Part shown: piece after piece, positions 1 through 12,367 of the stretch
Position numbering within the stretch: the stretch's first letter is position 1
How the letters are laid out: every line of letters begins with the position of its first letter
Assembly: GCF_026151205.1 (NCBI RefSeq)
Contig: NC_087074.1
Location: forward strand, 2,108,001 to 2,172,000
DNA from: Bolinopsis microptera
Taxonomy: Eukaryota > Ctenophora > Tentaculata > Lobata > Bolinopsidae
Direction: 5' to 3'
Length of the DNA: 64,000 bases
Translations under genes and position numbers: made by a program
The notes under the pieces: generated by a model
The model's input: only the letters and a program-made list of their open reading frames with translations
What the model was told of the DNA's origin: nothing
The model's database searches: none

Positions 1-14
1 TTTTGTCCCTACAT

Positions 15-91
15 TGTCCATTTTGTCCAGAAAACACTGTCCTTCACAAAAAAATGTAAAAAAAGACAAAGACAAAATGGACAAAATGGAC
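15..91. repeat. short inverted repeat
   Basis: GTCCATTTTGTCC near position 17 is matched in reverse complement by GGACAAAATGGAC near position 79. This could be one end of a palindromic element cut by the window edge. No coding signal was seen from here to about 760; one weak minus-strand candidate exon near 363-500 is discussed under rejected items. Confidence 0.5.
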
Positions 92-759
92 AGTAATACC
101 CCCCCGATAAAAAGTTAACTCACTGAATTTGTCCAAAAGCGAGAGAAAGTACTGAGAAAGCACTTATACGTCACCACCAGAGGGCCTAGAGAGGTTATCT
201 TTGTCTGAACATGATAGATATAACGTCCAAATTCTAAAGTTCCACCAAAATTGAGTCACATTAAACTTGGTTACGGTAACACAACAATTTTAGTTCTTCA
301 TTATGGTAGGTGATTTGACATAATAAATGAAGTGTAGACTAAATTATTATTTATGATAATTACCTGTCGGAGGGATTTAAGTGTTCCTTTGAACAGTCCT
401 TTTCTGGAAGGTTGAGAGCTTTCCATACATCCAGAGAGCCAAATTGGATTTGTCCTTCTTTCGGGCATATGCAATCTTTGATATGATGCCTTGTACATTT
501 TGAAATCCTGCAGTTATCATTATTCAATACTTATAGAGCCTTAGATAAGGGGTTAGGGGTCGTTCACATAATATTGTGTAATTGCAATATAGTAAGGTTA
601 CTGTACATTTCCAACCCTTTGTCATGTATATCACAACAGATGATGTTAAAAGCATAATAATATTATGAATCTACAGTTTTACAGTTTTTTTTACGTGTTG
701 ATAATCTAGCTCATATCTCTATCTTATCGCTACATTACAACTGCCATTTTGCTGGTACT

Positions 760-1935
760 GTGTTTTTACTTTATACAAGTACAAGTAATCGATGGAGGAA
801 ATGGATACTCTTCAAAGATTGTCAGTTTATTCTACCTAGCTACATTACTGAAGAGTATGAGGTCTATAACGGTTGGATCACTGAACTCGCGGAAGCTACG
901 AACTGTGACAATAAATCTGAGTTTTCAGTTGAAACGTTCAAAAAGCCAGTGAAGTCAGTTTCAGTAAAACATTTATAATTTGTATTCTGCGTATCAGACT
1001 ACCGATAATCATGTAAGTACGTTTCTGGATAACAAGAAAGATATGGAGGAGTTGAAGAGCGATCTTATCCGATCGCAAAGTACTGTTATCAAGCTGCAGG
1101 CTGAATTTCTGGAAACTAAATCGAAGCAGTTGGAATCCATGCACTCCACCGTCAAGACCGCCGTTCAAGACACTGTCCAAGCTGAGATGAAGTCATACAG
1201 TCAAGCTGTGACTAAAAATGCACCTGTGCTTGCAGAAGAGAATTTAAAAAAGGTTGTACAGGATGGTGTATCGGAAGAGGATCGCAGTAGGAATGTGCTC
1301 ATCTTTGGTTTGAAGGAGACTGATGAAGAGGAACTGTGCAATAAAGTTACCGTGATTTTTCAGCAGATTGAAGAAAAACCACGTTTTGAAGCTATCTGGG
1401 TTGGGAGAAAATCAGCCAACAAGACTAGACCAGTCAAAGTTTCGCTAGATAATTCTAACTTACCGTTCATCAGATATTAGTAAATGCCAAAAAGCTGAGA
1501 CTGTGTGAAGATCATAAGACTGTTTTCATCTCTCCAGATCGATCACCTGAAGATCGAGTTATCCATCAGCAGTTGGTCTTGGAAATAAAACAGATAGCCA
1601 AAGCAGGCATGGCTCCACCGTGTAGGTTCGGGTGGGTGCGCACCCACCCAAAGGGTGTTGCACCCACCCAAACGATTTGAAAATGTTCACACAAAAATTG
1701 TCAAATTTTGTATTTAAAACTAAGGGTCAATTGACTTCTGTAATCAATTGAGACTGTTTTGGAGATATTAAAATATGTTTAGGAGAGTAAAATTCCAAAA
1801 TTTTCCAGGGGGCTTCCCCCCCCCCCCCCCCCCACCCAAAGATTTTGAGCTGGAGCCATGCCGGAGCCAAAGAAGACACAAAAAAACATTATTATATCAG
1901 AAGTGGTAATATTTGTAGTGAGGACAAGATGTTAG
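760..1935 (+). mobile_element. degenerate LINE ORF1 remnant, interrupted by a MITE
   Basis: Open segments here resemble the ORF1 protein of CR1/L2-like non-LTR retrotransposons: an N-terminal coiled-coil-like stretch rich in Glu, Lys and Gln, then an RNVLIFGLKE-type segment and a KSANKTRPVKV segment typical of the RNA-binding domain. The main frame (980-1480) stops, and the expected continuation (VNAKKLRLCEDHKTVFISPD) is in another frame from about 1481. The reading resumes after a 261-bp insertion at 1604-1864. The element is dead. LINE membership is from remembered similarity; the clade is uncertain. Confidence 0.7.
1604..1864. mobile_element. non-autonomous hAT-type MITE (261 bp)
   Basis: Both sides carry the perfect 8-bp direct repeat AGCCAAAG (1596-1603 and 1865-1872). 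The ends are 14-bp terminal inverted repeats, CAGGCATGGCTCCA on the left and CCGGCATGGCTCCA read from the right, with one mismatch. An 8-bp target duplication with CA(G)-starting ends is the hallmark of hAT transposons. No transposase is encoded. The interior has a poly-C run and several CACCCACCC blocks. Removing the element with one target copy rejoins the host LINE ORF1 in frame, which confirms the boundaries. Confidence 0.85.
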
Positions 1936-2019
1936 AGAGTGATACATAATAATGAGTGATATACGTCCATAAGTTTTTAATTTTGATTGTTGATATAAGC
2001 GTGATAAAAATAATTTATT

Positions 2020-2395
2020 TCATTTGTATTGGACGGGACATACACAAAGATGCTACGTATGGTGCTGGGTATCTCATGGAAGGACAAGGTCAGCAATATA
2101 ACTTTGTATGGTAGTCTACCAAGGCTGTCAAACAAGTTACGAAGCAGGAGACTAAAAATGGCGGGACACTGCATCAGACATCCTGAGCTACTTGCCAGTG
2201 ATTTAGTCTTATGGAAACCTATGCATTGTAGAGCACAGCAAGGCCGACCAAGACAAAGCTACTTGTCTATGTTACTGAAGGAAATTGGGACAAACTCAAA
2301 AGAGGAACTGTGAACTCTGATGCGGGACAGGGATATATGGAGGGGGTTATCTGGCGTAGATCGGACTTAGTTCCGACAAAGTAGTAGTTTTTCAT
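2020..2395 (+). mobile_element. 3' end of a LINE reverse transcriptase ORF
   Basis: The frame from 2029 reads YTKMLRMVLGISWKDKVSN, then a LYGSLPRLSNKLRSRRLKMAGH segment and a GRPRQ motif. This is the conserved C-terminal tail of RTE/CR1-like reverse transcriptase polyproteins. A stop at about 2311 cuts it, and related codons continue to about 2370. It lies directly downstream of the ORF1 remnant, so the central endonuclease/RT part is deleted or the two are separate insertions. Confidence 0.7.
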
Positions 2396-3135
2396 TTCAT
2401 TTCATTAATAACCTGCATAGTTGAAAAGTTGATTGATGTAGTTTCGATAAACAGGCGTCGTTCAACTCCACTCATTTCGTTTCAAGCTGGAATGTAGTAT
2501 TGTTTAGTGTAGGTTTGTTCATGTACCTCTCATCATCAAAAGGTTTCAACTTATACAGCATCGATAACATCATCTAACAAAGCTTTTTGAACAGCTTAAG
2601 ATTCAGTTAAAATTACATTATTCAGATACATTTTGTGAAATGAAACATTGTCAGCCTGTATTTAATTAATTATAATAATTATGGTAACTTAGCTAAAAAT
2701 CAAACCATTTGAGTTTTCATTGTTATCAAAATAATGTCGATCTAAATTCGTCTTAATCTGCATGGCTGTGAGCGGATCGAAGTCTTTTAACAAACCACAC
2801 AAGCTTCTTTCATCAAGAAGATTCTTGAAGTGATTCGCATGTACACAGAGTCTTAGCTGTCTTAGCTAGTTCTGGGTCCATAAACATGTCACCTTCTTTC
2901 TAATGGTGATTGTCAAGTTTGTTCAGCAACATAATTCAGAATTGCAGAAATTATTTGAATCTACTACAGATGAAATGGCTTAAATAACAAGCAATAGATG
3001 TAACTAAACAATACATATTGTAGTTTGACTACTTCTTTGAAACAATCAAAGAATGGGGGAGCTAAGGGAATGATTGCTCAAAACGAATGATATCTTCATG
3101 AATTCAATGCAGCATCTATACATTTATTCGAAATT
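2396..3135. other. non-coding, no feature seen
   Basis: AT-rich sequence with no sustained reading frame, no RNA fold I can support and no clear repeat. Confidence 0.5.
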
Positions 3136-3600
3136 AGTGATGGAGGAGGGGGTTTAAGTCAGGCATTCCTGACATTTACTCTACTACTATTTATAAATTA
3201 AAAATCATGTTAAGAAGATAGCAGCAACTAATCTATATTATTTATTTAATTGTTGTTTTCTTGAAATTGTTGTTTTCTTTTTACAGTGCTCTATTTTATG
3301 TGTACTGAAGAGTGCCTTTACAATATTCCACTTTGTGGTGTAGATTTCCTCCATATCCAACAGGCAACACTGATTGAGTGATGGATGAGGGGGTTTAAGT
3401 CAGGTGTTCCTGACATGTATTCAAAATTGCATTGAGAAGATAACAGTAACTAATCTATATTATTTACAGTGCTCTATTTATGTACTGAAGGGTACCTTTA
3501 CAATACTTCAGTTTGTGGTAGGGTTCCTCCACATCCAACAGGTAACACGGAATGAGTGATGGATGAGGGGGTTTAAGTCAGGCATTCCTGTCAAAAGATC
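3136..3600. repeat. tandem degenerate repeat, about 3 copies
   Basis: The phrase GTGATGGAKGAGGGGGTTTAAGTCAGG recurs near 3139, 3379 and 3551. The segment between (TACAGTGCTCTATTTATG, tyACTGAAGrGTrCCTTTACAATA, TCCAACAGGyAACAC) is present twice. Copies are 170-240 bp and diverged. No function is evident. Confidence 0.7.
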
Positions 3601-4835
3601 TATAATTAATCTTGTAAGGGTACCATACAGTAGACATTTTATTGTTGATTGTGAACCAAAAGTTAATTCATACCCACAATCGATAAATTATAAATCCAAA
3701 TAGTCATATAAGCAATGCAATACTAAATTGGTGAAATTGTATTGACAAAAGGTAATCAGCCAAGTGTAGTAAAGGTACCTCAACAATATAACATTGAAGT
3801 ATTAGAAATGGCACTCTACTATTATAAAACACTTTACTGTGCTGTTTTAAACAATATTATATGAAATTAAGGCATGAACTTCAGAAAAGGACAAAACACT
3901 ACCGGTACAAAAACTTAAATGAGTTTCAGGGAAGGGTTACTAAAATTTTACGGTAGCGCTCGATTTTATTCAAAAAATTTCAAAGTGCTCAGCACCACGA
4001 AAAATATAATTTTTTCTTCCGCTTTCAAAACTTGTTTTTACGCTGAAAAACTATCAAATAGTATTATTGGACAGTATTAAAACACTTTGTGAGCAAAAAT
4101 ATTTCATTGTGGGTGTGTAAAGAGCCGAAAAAATTTAGCGCGCGAAAAAACATTTTTTTTGGGAGGTTTTTTAAAATTTTGACCAGGTAAACTCTTGTGT
4201 ATGCCTATTATATTGGTATTAACTAGTGCGGCAAATAAAAATGTACAAGAACCCAAAATATCTAAGCTTTTCGATTCAATTAACCTGTCGAAATTTCTAA
4301 AAAACCTCAAAAAATGGCCATTTTTGGGGCCAAAAATCGATTTTTTCAAAATAAAACCAGGTAACCCCCATTTTAAACACTTCTAACCACTTTTAATCGA
4401 TTCTACGGTCAAAAATACGTCTTTTAAGATGGGTCTGGTGATTTTAGTGTATCTAGCAGACAAAGCCCGTAAGAGCCTCTACTATGGGATCCAGTAAAAT
4501 GAAAATTTAGCAAAGTTTTCAAAAAAAAGGGGAGTCCTCATTCGGCACTATCGGCGAATGAAGTCATGCCGGTAATCAACTTGCATGGTTTTCTTGTAAT
4601 ATAAGGTGCTAACTGATGCCTTCTTAGAATACTTATCAACCTTGTACTCTATGTATCAATGAAAAATAAATTATTTTCAGTCAGGTCATATGTAAAACAT
4701 TATAAACGCACTCTGAAGAGTTTTGTGCTAGATGACAGTACTGAGATTGCTCGCATCGTGTGAAATGGCTGCCTTGCTGTACGTTTTAGTGATCTCTGAT
4801 TGTACGGAGTAAAAGCTCCTCTGTAAAATCTTTAT
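3601..4835. other. non-coding repeat-like sequence
   Basis: Low-complexity A/T-rich sequence. The stretch 3,890-4,560, with AAAAATCGATTTTTT-like blocks and two CCAGGTAA(A/C) motifs, looks like old repeat DNA, but I find no boundaries. Overlapping short frames on both strands near 4,104-4,386 do not look like a protein. Confidence 0.35.
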
Positions 4836-4839
4836 TTAA

Positions 4840-6857
4840 AGGACCAGTTAACTGAAAAATTTGTAGTCTCCAATTTGGCTAAGATTTAAATCAGCTGTGA
4901 CAAACTGGTAAAGAATCGTATCGCCGAAAGAACCAACTCTCTAGCGTACGTGTAACGCGTGTTATTGCAATAATAAGCTGTGGCCTCGTGACGTCACGAA
5001 GTCCCTCAGTGCGCGCTGGCATAGCGTAATACGTTGCAAATGTTTATCGTTGTCATTAAAACACGTGTAACTCACTCAAATTTTAGAATTATGACTATTA
5101 CCCTAGTTCTCCAAAATCCTTATAGTTTTGGCTATCATCCTAACTAAAGGAATAGCTGATTAGATGTACAGTGCTCACGTCATGATTTTAAACAGTGATA
5201 TAGGTTCTTGAACAGTGGCGGGTGAATGTACGGTTAGTAAGTTTCTGATATTACAACTTATGTCATGTGATAATTTTGGATTGTTTTCATTGCTTAATTA
5301 CACAAGCAGGGAGACTGTACCGATTATTTTTCCCCAGTCCATGAAACTCTAACGAATTTAGAAAGGATCTAGATAAGTAGGAGTTTGTTCAATTCCGAGA
5401 GCAATTATATTTATAGCATAGCGAAATTTCTAACTTTAAATCGTATGTGTCAGCCAGTACAGGAGACAAGAAGTCTGGCTACTTTACGGCCGTTCCTCTG
5501 GGACCATTAGTAGAAGTAGCTTCTATCAGAACAGTGCCGTGGGAACAGAATTCCCGCCAAAATACCCGGTCTACCAAATAGTAATAGTGATGGGAGTGTA
5601 CGATGTGCGATGTGTTTTGAATTAGACTTACGGCTTACCTAGTTGTTATCCTAATTGCCTTATCATCGGTACATAACATAAATAAACTACTGGTAAGTTT
5701 AAATACCAAGTGCAAACGTGTTCAGTCAATCGACCTACTGAACAACTATAGAATTTCCAAGACCCTATTATTCTTTGGCCACATATTACGGCACGATCGA
5801 TTGTTAGATGGTTAAACGACCAACGTTAATCTATACAATTCTAAAACTATGAGCTAGCACTTTAATCTAAAAATACACTTTTTATATTACTCCTGATTTT
5901 TACATTTCACGTAAAACATTGTCGCCACAGGTTTATCATGGACACTAACAGCTTAATTTGAGATAAATGACTTATGAGTTTCTCTAAAGTTAACTCTAAA
6001 GTTGTGTAGTCCAGTCATTTATGGACATTTATGGAAATGAACCTGCAAATGTTCAGATACTCACGAAACTTTGCACAGACCTTCCCGAAGGTATGAATAA
6101 ACGATTTTCGTTTGGAGACATTTTTTTGACAGTGGAGAAAACCCAGGAGGGCCACGCCCATATTGACCCAATAACGTAATCGACCCCTTGTTTCTGAAGG
6201 TCGTAGAGACTTCAAAATAGGCTTAAACGAAGCCGCATATGCATGTTTATATAGGAGTTATTGAGCAACACATGGCCTAAAATCCTTACTTTTCGAGAAA
6301 TTCGCCAAAAACCATTTTGGGCGTGGTGCTGAGCCCATTTTTCGATAGGATCGTGATAGAGTCTTTAGACAGGGTGCAAAAGAACCGGAATTAGCATATT
6401 AATATATGACTTACGAACAAACATATGCCTTAAAGTGCTTACTTTTTCAGTTATTGGCGAAAAACTGATTTTCGGTTCCAGAAATCATGCAAAACTATGG
6501 GTATCTGGTAAATTGGGCTATGAAGGCCCTAAAGGTTTTTGAATGTGTGCAAATTGTGCAGAATAGCCATGTTTATATACAACTTATGAAGCAACATGTA
6601 CCCTAAATTACTTACTTTTCGAGTTATTCTGGGAAAAACATTGTATTATGTCCATTTTCTACCTGTAAAATACAGTCTCACGAGCTCTTCTGCGCGCGCA
6701 AGGGACTTCGTGACGTCATCGCCAAAATAATACAAACGCTATTTACACGCGTTAGAGAGCAGTTAGAGATTTAGGAATTTCGACTCGTTGCTTAGTTTGC
6801 TATTTGTCACAATCTGTCAAAATATGAGGATAACTTTTTTTTCAGTTAACTGGTCCT
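4840..6857. mobile_element. 2.0-kb TTAA-flanked element with long degenerate terminal inverted repeats
   Basis: The left end AGGACCAGTTAACTGAAAAA (4840) is mirrored by the right end finishing at 6857, and both ends are flanked by TTAA (4836-4839 and 6858-6861). About 190 bp inward, both arms share ACGCGTGT and TGACGTCACGAAGTCCCT, so the inverted repeats are long but diverged. TTAA target duplication is typical of piggyBac-type elements; the superfamily is inferred. No transposase frame is visible. The right half has three degenerate direct repeats around 6260, 6410 and 6590 (ACATAtgCC..AAA..CTTACTTTT). Confidence 0.7.
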
Positions 6858-6861
6858 TTAA

Positions 6862-7100
6862 CCGAACCGTTATCATCGTCTTCTTTTGAGCTTCACTAAC
6901 CTTGTTTTGATTATCAATAAGCTTGTCCTGCGGACTGATCACTTCCGACTGATATGCACTAATATCTTCTCGCATATTTCTGTCTAACACAACTTGTCTC
7001 TCCATCCACTGTAAGGAATGCACGAGTTGTTTAGCAAGCACATCCTTATTGCCATCATATCTTCCAGTTGTACATTTTTTACTTTATAAGCTTACTAAAA
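6862..7100 (-). mobile_element. degenerate open frame, probable retroelement fragment
   Basis: A minus-strand frame rich in Gln, Lys, Glu and Asp (SLQWMERQVVLDRNMREDIS and following) suggests a coiled coil. It may continue across the TTAA element into sequence left of 4836, so the element seems to have landed inside it. There is no recognised domain. A LINE ORF1 coiled coil is one guess. Confidence 0.25.
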
Positions 7101-7697
7101 GCTTACACTGTTTGATCATTTCATTGATAAACGTCTGCCCATCCTCCTCCACCACTGGAAAGTTGTACCGTTCCAAAAGTAAAGTAAAATAAATTACAAA
7201 AATTGAGATGTAAAATGTTTGTACATTGCTTGTGTTTTGAAACAAATTGCATCCTACGCCGCACTAGTCAAAGCATGATAAAATTTCAAGACAGTGCAGG
7301 GCTCTGACTTGAAAGTCAAATATTAAAAAGTTAGTTTTGGGCACATAAGTTTTCGGAGTTCTTCCGTTGTTACAGATCAAATAACACCATGCTAAAAACC
7401 CTCTGAAAACAGAGAAAAGTGTCTATCCCATTATATGATTGACATTAAATTCCTTGTTTGCGATTACAATACAATGATAGGTGCTCAGGACGTAGCATTT
7501 AATAAGAATACTTTCCTGAGAATGTCTGTCCTGCCATTCAGCAAAATAAAGTAAAGTAAGATATTGGTTCATTTTAAGCATCAAAACTCTTGCTCTGTGA
7601 GGAAGAAATGTGTAATGTAAATTATATATGGGTTACAAACTGTAATCACATCAATTATGATTTTTAAAGTATTTATAACCATTAACCAGTTGCAGTT

Positions 7698-8455
7698 ATG
7701 GCCAATGTGGTGAAACATGTCAAAGTGTCCGGGTTTACTGAGTACTTGAGAGCAGTACAGCAGTATAAAGATTCCTCCCTGCACCTTCTTACACTGTTTA
7801 CAGGCTCTGTAGACAGCGAAGGTAAAAGCTGGTGTCCTGACTGCAATGTAGGTTAGTATCTTAAATTCCATTCTTCTTTTTAAGGTTTTACTTGATCAAC
7901 AAAAGTTCAGAATGAGTAAAGAAGAATCCAAATCATTGTGCATTAAATCATAAATATGTTTGCATTTAATGGATTAATCCACATCAAACAGGTTGTATTT
8001 ACAGCTGATCCGGTTATAGAAGAGGCTCTAAACAGTGCTCCAGAGTGTACCTGTATCATCACAGTACAGATCGACAGAACCACCTGGAAGGACAGGAACA
8101 ATAGTTTCAGGAAATCAGAGGACCTCAAACTCACCTCTGTCCCCACTCTCATTAAAGTCGGCACAGTACGTTTCCTCTGTGTTTTCATTTAATTTTGTCA
8201 TGTCTGCTTTACAATAATAACAAACTCAAAATAGTGCTATACAAATTTGTTTTGGGAGCTGGAAGGCTGGTTTGCAACTGATTGCTGCTGTGAGCTACTC
8301 GTCAGAATGCGTTTCATCATTGGCCAAAACATTTGGTCAAGTTCAATTCTTCTTCAAGTTTCACAATACAATTCAATATATCACAGGACAAGCGCTTAGT
8401 GGAGAGTCAATGTGCAAAGTTGTCCCTGGTACAGATGCTGCTTGAAGACGACTAA
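7698..8455 (+). CDS. TXNDC17: thioredoxin domain-containing protein 17 (TRP14)
   Basis: Three exons (7698-7851, 8005-8165, 8387-8455) give 127 aa, close to the 123 aa usual for the family. All introns are GT-AG and phases match. Exon 1 carries a GxKSWCPDC segment with the WCPDC active site at residues 45-49. Exon 2 has the DxxxWKDRNNSFR segment and the cis-Pro loop LTSVPTLIKVGT. Exon 3 encodes LVESQCAKLSLVQMLLEDD at the C terminus. The family is a cytosolic thioredoxin-like disulfide reductase (for example of cystine and of peroxide-sensing partners) that is reduced by thioredoxin reductase. Both catalytic cysteines are present, so the product should be active. The sequence TTGCAG ends 2 nt before the ATG. 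First gene of a plus-strand cluster. Confidence 0.93.
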
Positions 8456-9010
8456 ATATTTCTCATCTTGACAAGCCGTCTATGAGGAGCAGACATTTTT
8501 AATTTGTGTTTTCTAATTTCTTAATAATTGTATCCAGTCTTATGATTGAAATATTTTGTACTTATTTTGTTTATTCACAGCTTCCTGTCATACACATGAT
8601 TTGGCTGGTTCAAACGTTATCTGGTTTGATTCTTTTTAATTAAGTTATCAATAATGATATCCTTGTACATTAACTCTAATCATGACCTGCATTGTTTGTT
8701 TTTCATTTTACATTATACACTCATTATGTAGTGATACTTTTAAAATAAATTAAAATTCGTTGTAGGTATTTAAACTCTTACTTAGATCATGCATCGAAAT
8801 TAGTGTCACATTTCATTGGTAGTTTTTCAGTGGAGGGCAGCCGCCAGCCATATGCATACATAGCTTACTTCACCCCCTGTTTAAGTCAGGAAAATCTGTA
8901 TCCTACACTTAAACCTAACAAATTATCATGTGTAACCTTTTCCAGTTTTTACTTCTCCTAATTCCTGTCTTTAAGAATATCAACCTGTTTTCACTGTATC
9001 TGCGTTCAGA
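8456..9010. other. intergenic, TXNDC17 to ZCCHC8
   Basis: AT-rich 3' flank. An AATAAA-type poly(A) signal occurs near 8,743. No promoter motif that I can support. Confidence 0.4.
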
Positions 9011-11926
9011 ATGTCAGATGTGTTCGGGAGTGTGGATCTGTTCTCTGCTTTTAGTGGCGGAGACCCAGAGCAGGAGTCTGGCACGTACGATGAAAACACC
9101 AATGGGTAAATACTATTTTTGTACATTGTACATGAAGTACATTGTACATACTATTTAAGTACATTGTACATACTATGTAAGTACATTGTACATGAAGATG
9201 TAATTACTCGCTCGAATATTTAGCTTCTATGTCTTTGCTAAAATATTCAGCCTTCTGATCATGGAAAATATATCACGATTTTCATCAATTGGTTATTCAA
9301 TGACAGTATGTAATAATCAATGTAGTCGATCCCTTAATTTTTGAATGCACAGACATTTTACGATACTCTTTTCTTCAGTATGGACACGGAGGAATTAGTA
9401 AATGCCAAAGAAATGGCAGATCTGCGAGCAGAAAATCTGCGTCTAAAATCCCGGATCAGGCTACACGAGCGGTTCGGTCACCTCTTCCCCTCTCAAACAC
9501 CCCTAGCAGAAGTAGACTACTTCAAATCTCCTCTCTCCACAGAATGCCAGTCCAGAATAGAATCAGAACTTTACACCATTCTCTCTGAAAACAGAGACAC
9601 AACCGAGGAAAACGGTCCTGAAAATCAGTACGACTCGTACGGTCACGTGTTATATTTACCGTACTATATCATAGACTCAGTAGGTAAGTTCTGGGATAAA
9701 ACCCCCGTACAGTACGGAGACAACACTCCCCTCTTTACTTCCGTGTTCAGTGTGGCTCTGGATGATGGCGAGGATAAGCTGGACATGTTCGGAGCTAAAC
9801 TTCCTAAACAGAACATGTGAGTGGTTACCTGATATCACACGTATATCACACGTATCAGTGTTAGAAGTTGTAATATCGTTGTTTAGATATAAGTAGTGCA
9901 TTGTACAGTCGTTTGTTTGTATATTATAGCAATCTACTGATTTCCATGAATGACATTTTATGTAATATTCTACTTTCTATTTGACTTGATAAACTTCTAA
10001 TTCAGGGCGAACGGTCCAACTTGTTTCAACTGTGACGGACCACACAGACTGTCAGACTGTAAACTACCCCACGATAAGAAGAAGATTCAGGAGGGTCTGA
10101 AACAGTTTAAAGAGTCGCGTGGGGGTCCAAATCATAACGACAGATACCATGTCAGAGTTGTTAAGGAGATTGAAGCAAGGTTAGTTAGATAGACGTGATT
10201 ATTTGGCTGCATTTCTCTTATAAGTCTGTCCCATTTTCTGTTTTTGAAGATTAACCAATTAGTCAGTCAATTATAGATGGCATATGACACGATTGAGGTG
10301 CTGGAAGTTTGATTTCGGTCGGAGGAAGCTCACTGCAGAAAGCTTAACAAAACGAAAATTCATATTTTAAAATTTCTATCCCATTTTCAAATATGATAAT
10401 TTCTGAACACAGATTTGACAGATTGGATGAAATTTTTGCCCAGAGACCAATAAGTTAGTTAATTGTGATGTTATGAAACCAAATTGAGGTACCATGGAAG
10501 TCAGAATTCCGAAGAAAATAGAAAAATCACATTGTCATTCTCTGTAGGCATAACTAAATCATACAGTTCTCTGTTTTAACATGCATCTGTAATAAAAACT
10601 GTATTTGAAGAATATTATTTGTTAAGAACTGGTTACTAGAGACTTCAGTAAGAACGAAAAAATCCAGCCAACATCTACTTCCAAAGAATCGTTACTATTC
10701 TTTGAACTTGTCCCGGTTTCAGGTTCAAAGAGTTCCAGCCAGGTAAAGTATCGGACAGTTTGCGACTAGCACTGGGGTTAGAAAACCACGAGTTAGCTCC
10801 CCACATTTACCGAATGAGAAACTTTGGTTACCCACCCGGCTATTCTCTAGATCCCCCGCTATCTACCTCAGAGGGAATGCAGTTCTACGCAAAACCTACT
10901 ACTAGTATAAGTAAGTCATGCTTTAATCACGGGAAGGCCCTTTTTTAAGCATCAGTAAATTGCAATGTTATATAAACAACAGACTAAACAATGCACTACA
11001 TCACCTCCCGTACAATCTGCAGCACAAGAAGATGGTGAAATAGCAGAAGCTCCCCTCCCTGCTGTTGTTGAGTACCCCGGCTACACCACAGCCCCCGCCT
11101 CTGATGTAATAGACAAACACCAGCCCCGGAACCCTGTGTACAGTAACGCTACCCCCACCCTGAGTGACAAGCGCAAGCCACGTGCAGACCAGACTAACAA
11201 GCGGAGGAAGATGGACCACACGTTAGGAGGCAAGGATGAGGATGATATGGAGGTGGACGATGATAAAGGTTAGGGAAATGTTATACTTCGTGTTCAGAAT
11301 GTAGGTTTAGATTCAGTAATTCTAGGGGGTGTTTTACTGACCATAGCATTCTATTGACTTGATACAGGAGAATAACATCTGTGATACCACTAATACTAAT
11401 AGCGTAGATAACAGTGATTATTTCAGAAACTAAACCAGCGCACGACAGACAGATAATCCAGCAACCTCCACCACCTCCACCAATGCCTGAAGAACCAGCC
11501 CCCTCCGCTCCCTCTCCTCCTCCTCTTCCTCCTGGCTTGGAGGAGCTAGCTGCTGTTACCCCTGCTAAATCCAAACTCTCTCAACCTGCTGCTACTTCCA
11601 CTCCTGTTCCTGAAAAAGAGAAACTCTCAACGGAGGAAATGGAGGAAGAAGGAGAAATTGAAAGTGAAACCAGAACAGAAACCGAAAGTTCAGATATAGT
11701 GGGTGATGATAAAAGTGCTGCTGGTGAGCCGCTAAATAGGTCAATAGTGAGTGAAACCAATAAGATCGGTATAAAGTTCGATCAGATTGATGATTTCGGC
11801 CCTCTGGACGAGCGAGCAGGTAACTTCACAAAACTGCAGTGTATTCTGCGCAGTAGAAAGAAAAGTGTGGGAAGTACCCCCAGCAAACCTCCCCCTAATA
11901 CTAGGAAGAAACGGAACAGTAAATGA
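9011..11926 (+). CDS. ZCCHC8: zinc finger CCHC domain-containing protein 8 (NEXT complex scaffold)
   Basis: Six exons (9011-9105, 9379-9816, 10006-10179, 10723-10910, 11023-11268, 11427-11926) join in phase to 546 aa; vertebrate ZCCHC8 is about 700 aa. Exon 2 begins with a Leu/Arg/Glu-rich helical segment. Exon 3 has a CCHC zinc knuckle, CFNCDGPHRLSDC (CX2CX4HX4C). Exon 4 encodes a PSP domain with IYRMRNFGYPPGY. The rest is acidic, Pro-rich and Lys/Arg-rich, with a short conserved-looking tail. In animals ZCCHC8 joins the helicase MTR4 and RBM7 in the nuclear exosome targeting complex, which degrades promoter-upstream transcripts and snRNA extensions. TTCAG ends 1 nt before the ATG. TGTACATTGTACA repeats occur in intron 1 (about 9,118-9,195). 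Confidence 0.92.
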
Positions 11927-12367
11927 GCTTCTATTGAAGTTAGAAAATGTCACGCATATTTAAGCAGGTGCGGTGCGCGGTTTTTAAGTTATGTTTAACG
12001 ATTTTAATGATATTTTTGTAATGCGTTATTTACAATTTGGTTTACTTTGTTACCTTAGTTTAAAAGATCCCCTTAATATTTAACTGGATAAATACAGACT
12101 AAAGGTTAATTTTACGAGCTCAATTATTTTACCTTTGTATAGCTTATAAGCAGTTTCACAGTCTAAATTTCTTGTGTTTTAATAATCAACATGACTCATT
12201 GCAAGTACCGGTTATATACAATTTTTACATTTCCCCCCTTGCAGTCTTCTTCACGTTTCAACCATTGTAATGACACAGTGATTCGTAAGTAATTTCAACA
12301 AAGTATTTTTATCAGTTAATCTCAAAATCAAGTCAGGTGTTAGATAATAAATTAAACTTTCTGTAGA
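11927..12367. other. intergenic, ZCCHC8 to UTP14
   Basis: A 441-bp AT-rich spacer with no promoter element that I can support. It ends in a pyrimidine-rich stretch and TTTCTGTAG, 1 nt before the UTP14 ATG. Confidence 0.4.

Noticed and set aside
363-500. Minus-strand candidate exon with a GTAATT donor and an open frame (PKEGQIQFGSLDVWKALNLP)
   Set aside because: Plausible splice signals but no recognised family and no neighbouring exons in view; kept only as a note.
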